The position numbers were made by a program, and so were the translations under genes. This document shows, one piece after another, positions 43,734-55,651 of a DNA stretch of 64,000 nucleotides. Within the stretch, counting starts at the first letter, position 1, and the number at the start of each line of letters is the position of its first letter. This DNA comes from Stenotrophomonas sp. MYb238. GTDB taxonomy: Bacteria; Pseudomonadota; Gammaproteobacteria; Xanthomonadales; Xanthomonadaceae. The stretch is from the NCBI RefSeq assembly GCF_009496535.1, contig NZ_WIDL01000001.1:225481-289480 (forward strand). The letters run 5' to 3'. The notes under the pieces are model-generated. The model ran no database searches. It saw nothing but the letters and a program-made list of their open reading frames with translations, and was not told the DNA's origin.

Positions 43734-44828
43734 TCAAAGCCGGTGGGCGGTGCCCAGGTACTCGGCGCTCTGCATCTCGATCAGGCGGCTGGCGGTGCGC
43801 TCGAACGCGCCGGCCAGGCGGGTGCCGGAATAGAGCAGCGGCGGAGGGTCCTGCGCGGTGCAGACCAGGTTGACCTGGCGGTCGTACAGCTCGTCGATCA
43901 GGTTGACGAAGCGCCGCGCGGCGTCCTCGTTCAGGCGGTCGAAATGCGGGATGCCGCCGAGCAGCACGGTGTTGAACTCGTGCGCGATCTCGATGTAGTC
44001 CGACGGCCCGCGCGGGCCTTCGCACAACGCCGCGAAGTCGAACCAGGCGATGCTCTTGCCGCGCCCGCGCACCGCGATCTTGCGGCCCTCGATCTGGATG
44101 TTGCCGGCGCGCGCGTCCTGCCCGCCGCTCAGTTCCTTCCAGCGCCCGCCCAGCCAGGCATCGCTGCCGGCCTCCAGCGGCGCGCGGTACACCGGCGAGC
44201 GGGTCAGCGCGCGCATGCGGTAGTCCTCGGTGCCCTCGGCGTACAGCTCCACGCAGTATTTCTGCAGCAGGGCGATGGCCGGCAGGAAGCTGTCGCGCTG
44301 CAGGCCGTTGAGGTAGAGGTTCTCCACCGCGGTGTTGGACGTGGTCACCAGGGTCACGCCCTCGGCGAACAGGCGTTCGAGCAGGCGCGCCAGCAGCATG
44401 GCGTCGCCGATGTCGGTGACGAAGAATTCGTCCAGCACCAGCACCCGCAGGTTGCTGCGCCATTCCTGGGCGATCTTCGCCAGCGGGTCGCTCTGGCCCT
44501 GGTGCTCGCGCAGTCGCTCGTGGATGCCGCGCATGAAGCGGTGGAAGTGGGTGCGGTACTTCTGCTCGATCGGCAGGCCGTCGTAGAACAGGTCGACCAG
44601 GAAGGTCTTGCCGCGGCCCACGCCGCCCCAGAAGTACAGGCCGCGCACCGGTTCGGGCTTCTTCCAGAACGCCGACAGCCGGTCGAGCCAGCCATCCTGC
44701 GCCGAATCGGCGATGGCCTCGTGGATGCGGTCCAGTTCGGCCAGCGCCGGGTGCTGGGCCGGGTCGTCGCGCCAGTCGCCACGGGCCACGCCGGCGGCGT
44801 AGCGCTGCGAGGGAGTCGTCGCGTCCAT
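43734..44828 (-). CDS. zapE: ZapE/AFG1 family cell-division ATPase
   Basis: This 364-residue AAA-type ATPase has Walker A GGVGRGKTFLVDLFYD, Walker B VLVLDEFFVTD, sensor VTTSNTAVENLY, and the family C-terminal IPHFDRLNEDAARRFVNLIDELYD. ZapE binds FtsZ and supports division under stress in E. coli; AFG1 homologues act on mitochondrial proteins. The ATG at 44828 lies 2 bases after the stop of the hydrolase gene upstream, so the two genes are coupled. Confidence 0.93.
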   Translation of the reverse strand: MDATTPSQRYAAGVARGDWRDDPAQHPALAELDRIHEAIADSAQDGWLDRLSAFWKKPEPVRGLYFWGGVGRGKTFLVDLFYDGLPIEQKYRTHFHRFMRGIHERLREHQGQSDPLAKIAQEWRSNLRVLVLDEFFVTDIGDAMLLARLLERLFAEGVTLVTTSNTAVENLYLNGLQRDSFLPAIALLQKYCVELYAEGTEDYRMRALTRSPVYRAPLEAGSDAWLGGRWKELSGGQDARAGNIQIEGRKIAVRGRGKSIAWFDFAALCEGPRGPSDYIEIAHEFNTVLLGGIPHFDRLNEDAARRFVNLIDELYDRQVNLVCTAQDPPPLLYSGTRLAGAFERTASRLIEMQSAEYLGTAHRL

Positions 44829-44830
44829 GC

Positions 44831-45502
44831 TCAGCAGCTGCCGTCGGGCAGCCAGCGCCGCGCCTCGTGCTGGATCGCGCCGCGCAGGTCGATCAGCTTG
44901 CGGTGGAAGAAGTGGCTGGTGTCGGGCATACGCACCAGCTGCGGCGGCGCGGGCAGCGATTCCACCCACTGGTAGACCGCCTGCGCATCGACCACCTCGT
45001 CGGCGTCGCCCTGCACCACCAGCCAGTTCTCCGGCGGCTGCAGGCTGTCGAAATCCCAGGTACGGCGGCCGACCGGCGGCGCGATCGAGATCAGCGCCTG
45101 CGGCTGCAGCGCGCCGCTGGCGCGCAGGCAGACATAGGCGCCGAAGCTGAAGCCGGCCAGCCACAGCGCGCAGTCCGGGCGCTGGGCGCGCACCCATGCC
45201 ACCACCGCGCGCAGGTCGTCCTGCTCGCCTTCGCCGTTGTCGAAACTGCCGGCCGAGGCGCCGACGCTGCGGAAGTTGAAGCGCACGGTGGCCACGCCCA
45301 GTTCGCGCAGGGCGCGCGAGGCCATGGTCACCACCTTGTTGTGCATGCTGCCGCCCTCGGTGGACAGCGGATGGCAGATGACGGCGACGACCGGATGCGG
45401 CGCGGTCCCGGCGTCGGGCGGATCGACGGCGACTTCCAGCGGTCCGGCCGGACCGTCCAGCATCAGCGTCGCCGACTCTTGGGGAAATGGGGGAGTCTGC
45501 AT
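44831..45502 (-). CDS. Alpha/beta hydrolase (CocE/YtfK-like small hydrolase)
   Basis: This 223-residue protein has the alpha/beta-hydrolase order: VAVICHPLSTEGGSMHNKVV, RFNFRSVGASAGSFDNGEGE, the nucleophile elbow GFSFGAY, an acid segment VQGDADEVVD, and the catalytic His in DTSHFFH. Proteins of this type are annotated as general hydrolases; the substrate is unknown. It is coupled to zapE with a 2-base gap. The sequence after the elbow shows no cap domain. Confidence 0.85.
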   Translation of the reverse strand: MQTPPFPQESATLMLDGPAGPLEVAVDPPDAGTAPHPVVAVICHPLSTEGGSMHNKVVTMASRALRELGVATVRFNFRSVGASAGSFDNGEGEQDDLRAVVAWVRAQRPDCALWLAGFSFGAYVCLRASGALQPQALISIAPPVGRRTWDFDSLQPPENWLVVQGDADEVVDAQAVYQWVESLPAPPQLVRMPDTSHFFHRKLIDLRGAIQHEARRWLPDGSC

Positions 45503-45569
45503 TCGGGCATGATACCGGCCCCGTCCGGCGGCTTCATCGCCGGCCCGTCACCGGCAGCGAGCGAACGCG

Positions 45570-46433
45570 ATGCACTTCCTGATCCTGAGCGTGGCCTGCA
45601 GCGTGCTGGTCTCGGTACTGCTGAAGCTGGCGCCGCGGCGCGGCATCGACATCGCCCAGGCCGTGACCTGGAACTACCTGGCCGCCAGCGCGCTGTCGCT
45701 GCTGCTGCTCAAACCCTCGCTGGGATCGCTGCAGGGCGGGCATGCGCCGTGGCCGGCGCTGCTCGGCCTGGCGGTGGCGCTGCCGGGCATCTTCCTGGTG
45801 CTGGCGCGCGCGGTGCGCGAGGCCGGCATCGTGCGCAGCGACGTGGCCCAGCGCCTGTCGCTGCTGCTGTCGCTGGGCGCGGCCTTCGTGCTGTTCGGCG
45901 AACAGGCCAACGGCTGGAAGCTGGCCGGGCTGGGCCTGGGACTGCTGGCGATCGTTGGCGTGAGCGCGCGCACCGGCGACAGCGGCAACGCCACGGCCTC
46001 CAGCTGGCGCTGGCTGCTGGCGGTGTGGGGCGGTTTCGCGCTGATCGACATCCTGCTCAAGCAGGTGGCGCTGTCCGGCACGCCCTCCACCGCCGCGCTG
46101 CTGGTCAGCTTCGCCCTCGCCTTCGTGCTGATGCTGGGCTGGCAGCTGCAGCGCCACTTCAGCGGCCGCCGCCGGCTGGAGGCGCGCAACCTCGGGTTCG
46201 GCCTGCTGCTGGGCGCGATCAACTTCGGCAACATCCTGTTCTACGTGCGCGCCCACCAGGCGATGCCGCACAGCCCGGCCACGATCTTCGCCGGCATGAA
46301 CATCGGCGTGGTCTGCCTGGGCGCGCTGGTCGGCATGCTCGCCTTCGGCGAGAAGACCAGCGGCTGGAACCGCGCGGGCCTGGGCCTGGCGGTGGTGGCG
46401 ATCGCGCTGATCGCGCGCGGCGCGCAGGGCTGA
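45570..46433 (+). CDS. DMT superfamily (EamA-like) transporter
   Basis: This 287-residue protein has ten predicted helices in two five-helix halves, with the EamA-like segments SVACSVLVSVLLKLAP and, near the end of each half, LGAAFVLFGEQANGWKLAGLG and LGMLAFGEKTSGWNRAGLG-type repeats. Members export metabolites such as amino acids or nucleobases. It is divergent from the hydrolase-zapE pair. The substrate is unknown. Confidence 0.85.
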   Translation: MHFLILSVACSVLVSVLLKLAPRRGIDIAQAVTWNYLAASALSLLLLKPSLGSLQGGHAPWPALLGLAVALPGIFLVLARAVREAGIVRSDVAQRLSLLLSLGAAFVLFGEQANGWKLAGLGLGLLAIVGVSARTGDSGNATASSWRWLLAVWGGFALIDILLKQVALSGTPSTAALLVSFALAFVLMLGWQLQRHFSGRRRLEARNLGFGLLLGAINFGNILFYVRAHQAMPHSPATIFAGMNIGVVCLGALVGMLAFGEKTSGWNRAGLGLAVVAIALIARGAQG

Positions 46434-46481
46434 GCCTCCCTGACGGATTCCTTCCCTGGCTGGCACTGCCCATCGGTTAAT

Positions 46482-46496
46482 TGTTACTATATAACA
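46482..46496 (+). promoter_or_regulatory. Zur-like palindromic operator upstream of merC-like gene
   Basis: TGTTACTATATAACA is a TGTTA-N5-TAACA palindrome in an AT-rich spot, close to the gammaproteobacterial Zur consensus built on GTTATA-TATAAC. It lies 17 bases before the ATG at 46513, so it would block transcription when zinc is bound. Confidence 0.6.
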
Positions 46497-46512
46497 AAAT
46501 TGGAGCCCACCG

Positions 46513-46884
46513 ATGAAGAACACCGCCGCCCTGTTCGACGCCTCCGCCGTCGCCCTGTCCACCCTGTGCCTGCTGCACTGCCTGGCGTTGCCGCTGCTGG
46601 CCGCGCTGCTGCCGCTGTTCGGCGCCTGGAGCGAGGCCGAATGGGTGCATGGGGTATTCGTGCTGATCGCCGCGCCGCTGTCCGGCTACGCGCTGTGGCG
46701 CGCGCATCGCCACCGGCCGCTGCCTGCGGCGTTGTGGCTGCTGGCAGGCGCCGGGCTGGCGCTGCTGCTGGCCGGTGCGTCCGGCGTGCCCGGCGAACAT
46801 GCCGAAACGCCGCTGACCGTCGCCGGCAGCCTGGCGCTGGCCGGCGCCCACCTGTGGAACGCGGCGCGGCGGCACGCGCACTGA
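46513..46884 (+). CDS. MerC domain-containing membrane protein
   Basis: This 123-residue protein has four helices and the MerC motif STLCLLHCLALPLLAALLP, with Cys18? region Cys-Leu-Leu-His-Cys in the first helix pair. MerC proteins transport mercuric ion in mer operons, but related proteins outside mer loci often lie under Zur control and may move or bind zinc. The Zur-like palindrome upstream favours a zinc role here. There is no other mer gene nearby. GGAG at 46502 is a weak ribosome site. Confidence 0.82.
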   Translation: MKNTAALFDASAVALSTLCLLHCLALPLLAALLPLFGAWSEAEWVHGVFVLIAAPLSGYALWRAHRHRPLPAALWLLAGAGLALLLAGASGVPGEHAETPLTVAGSLALAGAHLWNAARRHAH

Positions 46885-46935
46885 CGGCCCGCAGGCGTCA
46901 GGGGACGCGGCACGCCCGCGCCCCTTCGCCCCGTA

Positions 46936-48663
46936 TCAGAGATCGAAGCCCAGCAGCAGCGGGTCGTGGTCCGAGCTGCGCCACGGGCCGGGCACGTTGC
47001 GTCCCTGGTAGCCTGCTTCGTCGGCCTCGTCGGCATTGATGTGCCATTCGGCCGCGCCCTTCAGGCGCGCCGCCATGCCCGCGTTGAGCAGGGCGTGGTC
47101 GAGACGGCCGGTGAGGCCGTTGTAGACGTAGCTGTAAGGCTGCTGCACGCCGGCCACCTTGAACGCATCCTGCCAGCCGTCGGCATGCAGCTGGCGGATC
47201 GGGTCTTCCATCGCATAGGCATTGAAGTCGCCCAGCAGCACCGCATCGCGGCTGCCGCTGCCGGTCGGGTCGCGCTGCAGCCACTGGTCCAACAGCCGCG
47301 CCGACGCCACGCGGGTCGCCGTCCAGCAGCCCTGGCCGTCGTTCTGGTCGGCGTCGGCGCCGGTCGCGTCGGTGCAGCCCTTGGACTTGAAGTGGTTGGC
47401 CACCACTACGAACGGCCGGCCCTTGCGGCCCATGCGGAAGGCCTGCGCCAGCGGTACGCGGCTGCGCTCTCCGAACGGCTCCTGCTCCAGCACCGCGGGC
47501 CGGCCCACCGGCGCCACGCGCGAGACGCGGTAGATGATGCCGACGCGGATGGGGTTGTCGCCCGGGCCCTTGCCGGCATCGACGAACGCCCAGGCGCCGT
47601 CCTTGCCCTGCCCCTCGTTGAGCGCGCGCACCAGCGTGGCGATCGCCGAATCCGGGCCGTAGCCGTCGTTCTCCAGCTCCATCAGCGCCGCCACGTCCGC
47701 GTCGAGCCCGCGGATGGTGGCCACCAGCTTGCCCTGCTGCGCCTGGAACTGCGCGAAGGCCTTTGCGCCGCGCAGGGTCGGAAAGCCGCCGCCACGGCCA
47801 TCGCCGTTGAAATAGTTCTCCAGGTTGAACGCGGCCACACGCAGCGCGCCCGCCACCACCGGCGGCTGCGGGCGCTCGACGGCAGGCACCTGCAACGGCA
47901 GGGTCAGCTGTAGCCGGTAACCGCCGTCGTAGCGCTGGTCCACCACGCCTTCGACGTCCTTGAACACCATGCCGGTACGCAGCACCGCATCGCCGGACAG
48001 GTAGGACACGCCCTCCGGATCGCGCTTGCCGCTGCCATCGTCCAGGCGCAGGCGGCGGCGTGCGTTGTCGGCCACCAGCGTCGCGTTCTCCGCGCTGCCG
48101 GCGGCGGCCAGTTCGCTCGGCTGCCACAGGCGGCCATCGAAGGCGACGCTGAGTTCACCGTGGCGCGCGAGCTGATCCTGCCCGGCCAGGGTCAACGGCG
48201 CGGCAACACGCACACGCATGCCCTCCAGCGCTTCCCAGCTGGCAGGCACGCCATCGAGCACGGCGACCGGCGGCGCCGGACGTGCGCGGGCCGTGACGAC
48301 CGTCTCCGCCTTCAGCGCGGTCAATGTCTGCCCGCCCCTGCCGGCCGCCAGTTCCTGCACGGTGCCGGTGATGCGCAGCCATTGCCCTTCCTGTACGGCC
48401 TGCTCCGCCGCAAGCTGCACGAACACCCCATCGGACGTGGCCGCATCGCCATCGCCCGCGTCCTGCACGAACACGCCGCCCAGCCCGGCACGCAGGTCGG
48501 CGGTGACGGCGCCTTCGATGGTGACCGGCTTTCCTTCCAGCGGGCTGCGCTCGCCACTGCCCTGCACCTGGCCGATGGCGATGACGGCAGGTCCCTTGGC
48601 GATGGCCGGCGGAACGAGGGCGAACGACAGCGACAAGGCGAGCAGCGAAGGAAGGTGACGCAT
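46936..48663 (-). CDS. ExeM/NucH-family extracellular endonuclease
   Basis: This 575-residue protein has a signal peptide (residues 1-22, ending PPAIAKG), an N-terminal OB-like segment (about 25-130: IEGAVTADLRAGLGGVFVQD), and a C-terminal endonuclease/exonuclease/phosphatase domain with RVAAFNLENYFN, AALMELENDGYG, VVANHFKSKG, LLGDFNAYAMEDP and the final SDHDPLLLGFDL. Such enzymes are secreted DNases that shape biofilm DNA. The ATG at 48663 opens at the signal peptide. A signal for type II secretion cannot be seen in the sequence. Confidence 0.9.
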   Translation of the reverse strand: MRHLPSLLALSLSFALVPPAIAKGPAVIAIGQVQGSGERSPLEGKPVTIEGAVTADLRAGLGGVFVQDAGDGDAATSDGVFVQLAAEQAVQEGQWLRITGTVQELAAGRGGQTLTALKAETVVTARARPAPPVAVLDGVPASWEALEGMRVRVAAPLTLAGQDQLARHGELSVAFDGRLWQPSELAAAGSAENATLVADNARRRLRLDDGSGKRDPEGVSYLSGDAVLRTGMVFKDVEGVVDQRYDGGYRLQLTLPLQVPAVERPQPPVVAGALRVAAFNLENYFNGDGRGGGFPTLRGAKAFAQFQAQQGKLVATIRGLDADVAALMELENDGYGPDSAIATLVRALNEGQGKDGAWAFVDAGKGPGDNPIRVGIIYRVSRVAPVGRPAVLEQEPFGERSRVPLAQAFRMGRKGRPFVVVANHFKSKGCTDATGADADQNDGQGCWTATRVASARLLDQWLQRDPTGSGSRDAVLLGDFNAYAMEDPIRQLHADGWQDAFKVAGVQQPYSYVYNGLTGRLDHALLNAGMAARLKGAAEWHINADEADEAGYQGRNVPGPWRSSDHDPLLLGFDL

Positions 48664-48682
48664 GGGCGGACTCCGTAACGGC

Positions 48683-48714
48683 AGAAAGCAAAGCGCCGCC
48701 CGGGAGGGCGGCGC
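48683..48714 (-). terminator. Rho-independent terminator after cytochrome c5 gene
   Basis: On the minus strand GCGCCGCC and GGCGGCGC form an 8-bp stem with a 6-base loop, followed by a T-rich stretch (TTTGCTTTCT). It lies just past the cytochrome stop at 48738 and before the nuclease start. Confidence 0.75.
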
Positions 48715-48737
48715 CGTGTGTCCATGATGGGGACGTT

Positions 48738-49259
48738 TTATTTCAGATTGGCCAGCATCCAGTCCACGGTGGCGTGGATCTGCTCGTCGCTCAGGCCGGC
48801 GTTGCCGCCCTTCGGCGGCATCACGCCGCCGTCCGGGCCGGTGTAGCCCTCGATGGCGTGCTTGTAGAGCGTCTCGGTGCCCTGGGCGATGCGCTTGTCC
48901 CAGTGCGCGTGGTCCAGCGTCGGCGCGTTGCCCACGCCGGTCAGGTGGCACGCGGTGCACAGCTTGTCGAAGATCACCTTGCCGTCGAGCGTGCCGCCGT
49001 AGGCGCCGCCCGCCGCCGCGGCCTTGGCGGCCGCCGCTTCCGCCGCCGCGGCCTGCGCCGCCGCGCCGGTGCTGCCGGCGTAGACCGCCCCGGCAGGCGC
49101 GATGCGCTGCTCAAGGCGCTGCGTGGCCGTGGCCGACGCTTCGCGGGGAATCGCGCGCTGCAGGAACGACGCAAGGATGATCAGGCCGATCGTGATGACG
49201 GCCAAGATGGCGATCACGATGGAGAAGCGTTTCAGGAACTGAAGGTCGTAATTCCGCAC
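48738..49259 (-). CDS. Membrane-anchored cytochrome c5-type protein
   Basis: This 173-residue protein has an N-terminal membrane helix (residues about 12-33), an Ala-rich linker (about 62-90), and one cytochrome c domain with the haem site CTACH and the distal Met in GVMPPKGG. The anchor suggests attachment to the inner membrane on the periplasmic side, donating electrons to oxidases or reductases such as NirK. It precedes the nuclease gene on the same strand but is separated from it by a terminator. The promoter has not been identified. Confidence 0.9.
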   Translation of the reverse strand: MRNYDLQFLKRFSIVIAILAVITIGLIILASFLQRAIPREASATATQRLEQRIAPAGAVYAGSTGAAAQAAAAEAAAAKAAAAGGAYGGTLDGKVIFDKLCTACHLTGVGNAPTLDHAHWDKRIAQGTETLYKHAIEGYTGPDGGVMPPKGGNAGLSDEQIHATVDWMLANLK

Positions 49260-49370
49260 GTATCAACACCCCTGGCAAGTAGTCGGAGGACCACAGCTAC
49301 CGGCGGAGTATAGACCAGCGCCCCCACCCACCGGCAACGGCCCGACGGGCGGAAGCGCGACGGCCCGGGC

Positions 49371-49997
49371 TCAGCCCGTTGCCGCCGGCGTGCGCATGCC
49401 TGCGGCCCGCAGGCACAGCGCGCAGATCGCCTCGACCAGCGGCTCGCCGTCGCGCAGGCCGTCGCGGCTGGGCGCGGTCGGGCCGACCAGCGCCTCGGTG
49501 AAGGCGCCGACGATGCAGGCCGCGCCCACGTCCAGGTCCTGCGGCGCGAACTCGCCGCCGCGCACGCCGTCGTCGAGGATGCGCTTGAACACGTCGCCGA
49601 ACAGGCGCCGGCAGCGGATGCGCTCGGCCTCCACCTCCGGGTCCACCGGCTCGGCGATGAAGGCATAGGCCAGCGCCGGCCCGGCCAGCGCGCGGCGCAC
49701 GAAGGAAGCCACCGCGCGCTGCAGGCGCTGCGACGCCGGCGCGGCTTCGTCGGCGATGGCCGACAGGATGTCCAGTTCGTGCTCGACCGCGGCGGTCAGC
49801 ACTTCCACGAACAGGTCGGCCTTGGACGGGAAATGTCGGTAGATCAGCCCGGTGGACACGCCCGCCTCAGCCGCCACGGCGGTGATGGGCGCATTGCGGT
49901 ACCCCCCGGCGGCGACCAGCCGGCGGGCCGCGGCCAGGATCGCCTCGCGGTTGCCGGCGAGGCGTTTTTCCATCAGTTCCGAGCGTTTGTAGGCCAT
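49371..49997 (-). CDS. TetR family transcriptional regulator of the adjacent acyl-CoA pathway
   Basis: This 208-residue regulator has an N-terminal helix-turn-helix (residues about 16-62: [44 protein letters not shown]) and an all-helical ligand domain. It is divergent from the isovaleryl-CoA dehydrogenase gene, with palindromes between them, so it probably represses the branched-chain acyl-CoA operon in response to an acyl-CoA or acid. The ligand is unknown. The start at 49997 is the only ATG that includes the full HTH. Confidence 0.88.
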   Translation of the reverse strand: MAYKRSELMEKRLAGNREAILAAARRLVAAGGYRNAPITAVAAEAGVSTGLIYRHFPSKADLFVEVLTAAVEHELDILSAIADEAAPASQRLQRAVASFVRRALAGPALAYAFIAEPVDPEVEAERIRCRRLFGDVFKRILDDGVRGGEFAPQDLDVGAACIVGAFTEALVGPTAPSRDGLRDGEPLVEAICALCLRAAGMRTPAATG

Positions 49998-50011
49998 GGA
50001 GTGATCCTAGG

Positions 50012-50034
50012 TTCAATTTTTGAATTAGTATTCA
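50012..50034. promoter_or_regulatory. Overlapping palindromes between the TetR gene and ivd (candidate operators)
   Basis: TTCAA-TTT-TTGAA (50012-50024) and TGAAT-TAGT-ATTCA (50021-50034) overlap in the only AT-rich part of the divergent gap. Either may bind the TetR regulator and cover both promoters. Confidence 0.5.
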
Positions 50035-50141
50035 CTTTTTCATGGAGACCCGCTAGGCTGCGCGCGAACGCCCGTGCTGACGGCCCGTCCGTCACCTCCT
50101 CCCGGAGCGCCCCCTCGTCCTGCCGTACCGGAGCCGCCCCC

Positions 50142-51305
50142 ATGCACGTCCCCACCCTTTCCTTCGATCTCGGCGAAGAGATCGACATGCTGCGCGAAAG
50201 CGTGGCCCAGTTCGCCGCTGCGCATATCGCGCCGCTGGCGGCGGAAGCCGACGCGACCAACCACTTCCCCAACCAGCTCTGGCGCCAGCTCGGCGAACAG
50301 GGCCTGCTGGGCATGACCGTGGAGGAAGAATACGGCGGCAGCGGCATGGGCTACCTCGCCCACGTGGTGGCGATGGAAGAGATCTCGCGCGCGTCCGGCG
50401 GCATCGGCCTGTCCTACGGCGCGCATTCCAACCTGTGCCTCAACCAGCTGCGCAAGAACGGCAGCCAGGCGCAGAAGCAGCACTACCTGCCGAAGCTGTG
50501 CAGCGGCGAACAGGTCGGCGCGCTGGCGATGAGCGAACCGGGCGCCGGTTCGGACGTGGTGTCGATGAAGCTGCGCGCCGACAAGCGCGGCGACCATTAC
50601 GTGCTCAACGGCAACAAGATGTGGATCACCAACGGTCCCGATGCCGACGTGCTGGTGGTCTACGCCAAGACCGACCCGGACGCCGGTCCGCGCGGCATCA
50701 CCGCCTTCATCGTCGAGAAGGGCATGAAGGGGTTTTCCACCGCGCAGAAGCTGGACAAGCTGGGCATGCGCGCGTCCAACACCTGCGAGCTGGTGTTCCA
50801 GGACTGCGAGGTGCCGGCCGGGAACGTGCTGGGCGAGGTCGGCGGCGGCGTGAAGGTGCTGATGTCCGGCCTGGACTACGAGCGCGTGGTGCTGTCCGGC
50901 GGCCCGCTGGGCCTGATGGCCGCGGCGCTGGACGTGGTGCTGCCCTACGTGCACGAACGCAAGCAGTTCGGCGAGGCGATCGGCACCTTCCAGCTGATCC
51001 AGGCCAAGCTGGCCGACATGTACGTCGGCCTCAACGCCAGCCGTGCCTATGTATACGCGGTGGCCAAGGCCTGCGACCAGGGCCGCACCACCCGCCAGGA
51101 CGCGGCCGGCGCGATCCTGTATTCGGCGGAGAAGGCCACCTGGGCCGCCGGCGAGGCGATCCAGATCCTCGGCGGCAACGGCTACATCAACGAGTACCCG
51201 GCCGGGCGCCTGTGGCGCGACGCCAAGCTGTACGAGATCGGCGCCGGCACGTCGGAAATCCGGCGCATGCTGATCGGGCGCGAGCTGTTCCAGCGCACCG
51301 CGTGA
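50142..51305 (+). CDS. ivd: Isovaleryl-CoA dehydrogenase
   Basis: This 387-residue FAD enzyme oxidises isovaleryl-CoA in leucine breakdown. Motifs are [14 protein letters not shown] and [11 protein letters not shown] for FAD and substrate binding, and [17 protein letters not shown] near the C-terminus. The Glu in [14 protein letters not shown] matches the catalytic Glu254 of human IVD, which separates this enzyme from other acyl-CoA dehydrogenases. The ATG at 50142 opens at [18 protein letters not shown]. It begins the operon with the MCC beta and alpha subunits. Confidence 0.92.
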   Translation: MHVPTLSFDLGEEIDMLRESVAQFAAAHIAPLAAEADATNHFPNQLWRQLGEQGLLGMTVEEEYGGSGMGYLAHVVAMEEISRASGGIGLSYGAHSNLCLNQLRKNGSQAQKQHYLPKLCSGEQVGALAMSEPGAGSDVVSMKLRADKRGDHYVLNGNKMWITNGPDADVLVVYAKTDPDAGPRGITAFIVEKGMKGFSTAQKLDKLGMRASNTCELVFQDCEVPAGNVLGEVGGGVKVLMSGLDYERVVLSGGPLGLMAAALDVVLPYVHERKQFGEAIGTFQLIQAKLADMYVGLNASRAYVYAVAKACDQGRTTRQDAAGAILYSAEKATWAAGEAIQILGGNGYINEYPAGRLWRDAKLYEIGAGTSEIRRMLIGRELFQRTA

Positions 51306-51537
51306 TGGATTGAAGCCCCTCTCCCCCCTGGGGTGAGAGGGGCAGCTTGCGAACCACCGGTTCGCTGCCCCTCGAACGCCCTTGCGCTGCGCAAGGGCCG
51401 GGGCGCGAAGCGGGGGGCGGGGCGAAGGTCGGAGCGAAGCCTCCTTATCCTTTTCCCCTAGGCTTCGCCCGGACCCTCATCCGCTCCTCCGGGGCACCTT
51501 CTCCCAGCAAGAGAAGGAAGAGCACAAGGCCACCGCC

Positions 51538-53148
<1,611 letters not shown>

Positions 53149-53186
53149 TGGTCGTCCTGGACCTGAACAGCCTAAGCAAAGGCTTT

Positions 53187-53404
53187 CGCTCCCCTGTCGG
53201 GGAGCGAGCTACTTTGACCAGCCATTCGGCTGTTGAAAAATCTCTTCTTTGCGCGTGCAAAGAAAAGCCAGCCAAAAGAAACGCTTGTTCAACAGCCGAA
53301 TGGCTGGTCAAGCACCCCCTGCCTCCGCGCCCGACGCGCTGCGCGCGCCGGGTCCACTTCGCCGCCGGGATTTTTCGACGAGACATCCCTGTCTCGTCGA
53401 AAAA
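53187..53404. repeat. Composite hairpin-rich repeat inside the leucine operon
   Basis: The 505-base gap between mccB and mccA holds four nested or tandem hairpins: CGCTCCCC/GGGGAGCG (53187-53206); a perfect 24-bp inverted repeat with arms 53214-53237 and 53288-53311; TTCTTTGC/GCAAAGAA inside it (53245-53264); and a 14-bp stem 53371-53384/53391-53404 with a 6-base loop. The remainder to about 53640 reads as open low-complexity sequence in several frames but no gene I trust. It looks like a dispersed intergenic repeat rather than coding DNA. Confidence 0.75.
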
Positions 53405-53653
53405 CGGCGTGCTCGCCCGCTTCGCGGCCGAGTCCGGGGCAGTCGCCGCACGGCGTCTGCCCGTCCGGCGGGGCGAAGCAGTGCTTCGCTTTTTCCCGCC
53501 GAACCCCTGCACGCCGCCCTTCGGGTTTTTCCAGTCGGCTCCGTCGCTGCGGAAGGGAACCCTGAGAAGCAACAGCACACACAACTGCGAAAGCCGGGGC
53601 ATCGGCCTTTCGCTCTTTCCGCTGCGCATGCACAGCACGTCATGGAAATCGCC

Positions 53654-55624
<1,971 letters not shown>

Positions 55625-55651
55625 CAATCCTGCCCCGCCCGCGGACGGATC

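Noticed and set aside
53249-53653. Upstream coding extension of mccA and small ORFs in the mccB-mccA gap
   Set aside because: The biotin carboxylase domain starts at MFDKILIANRG; the extension covers hairpins and low-complexity sequence.
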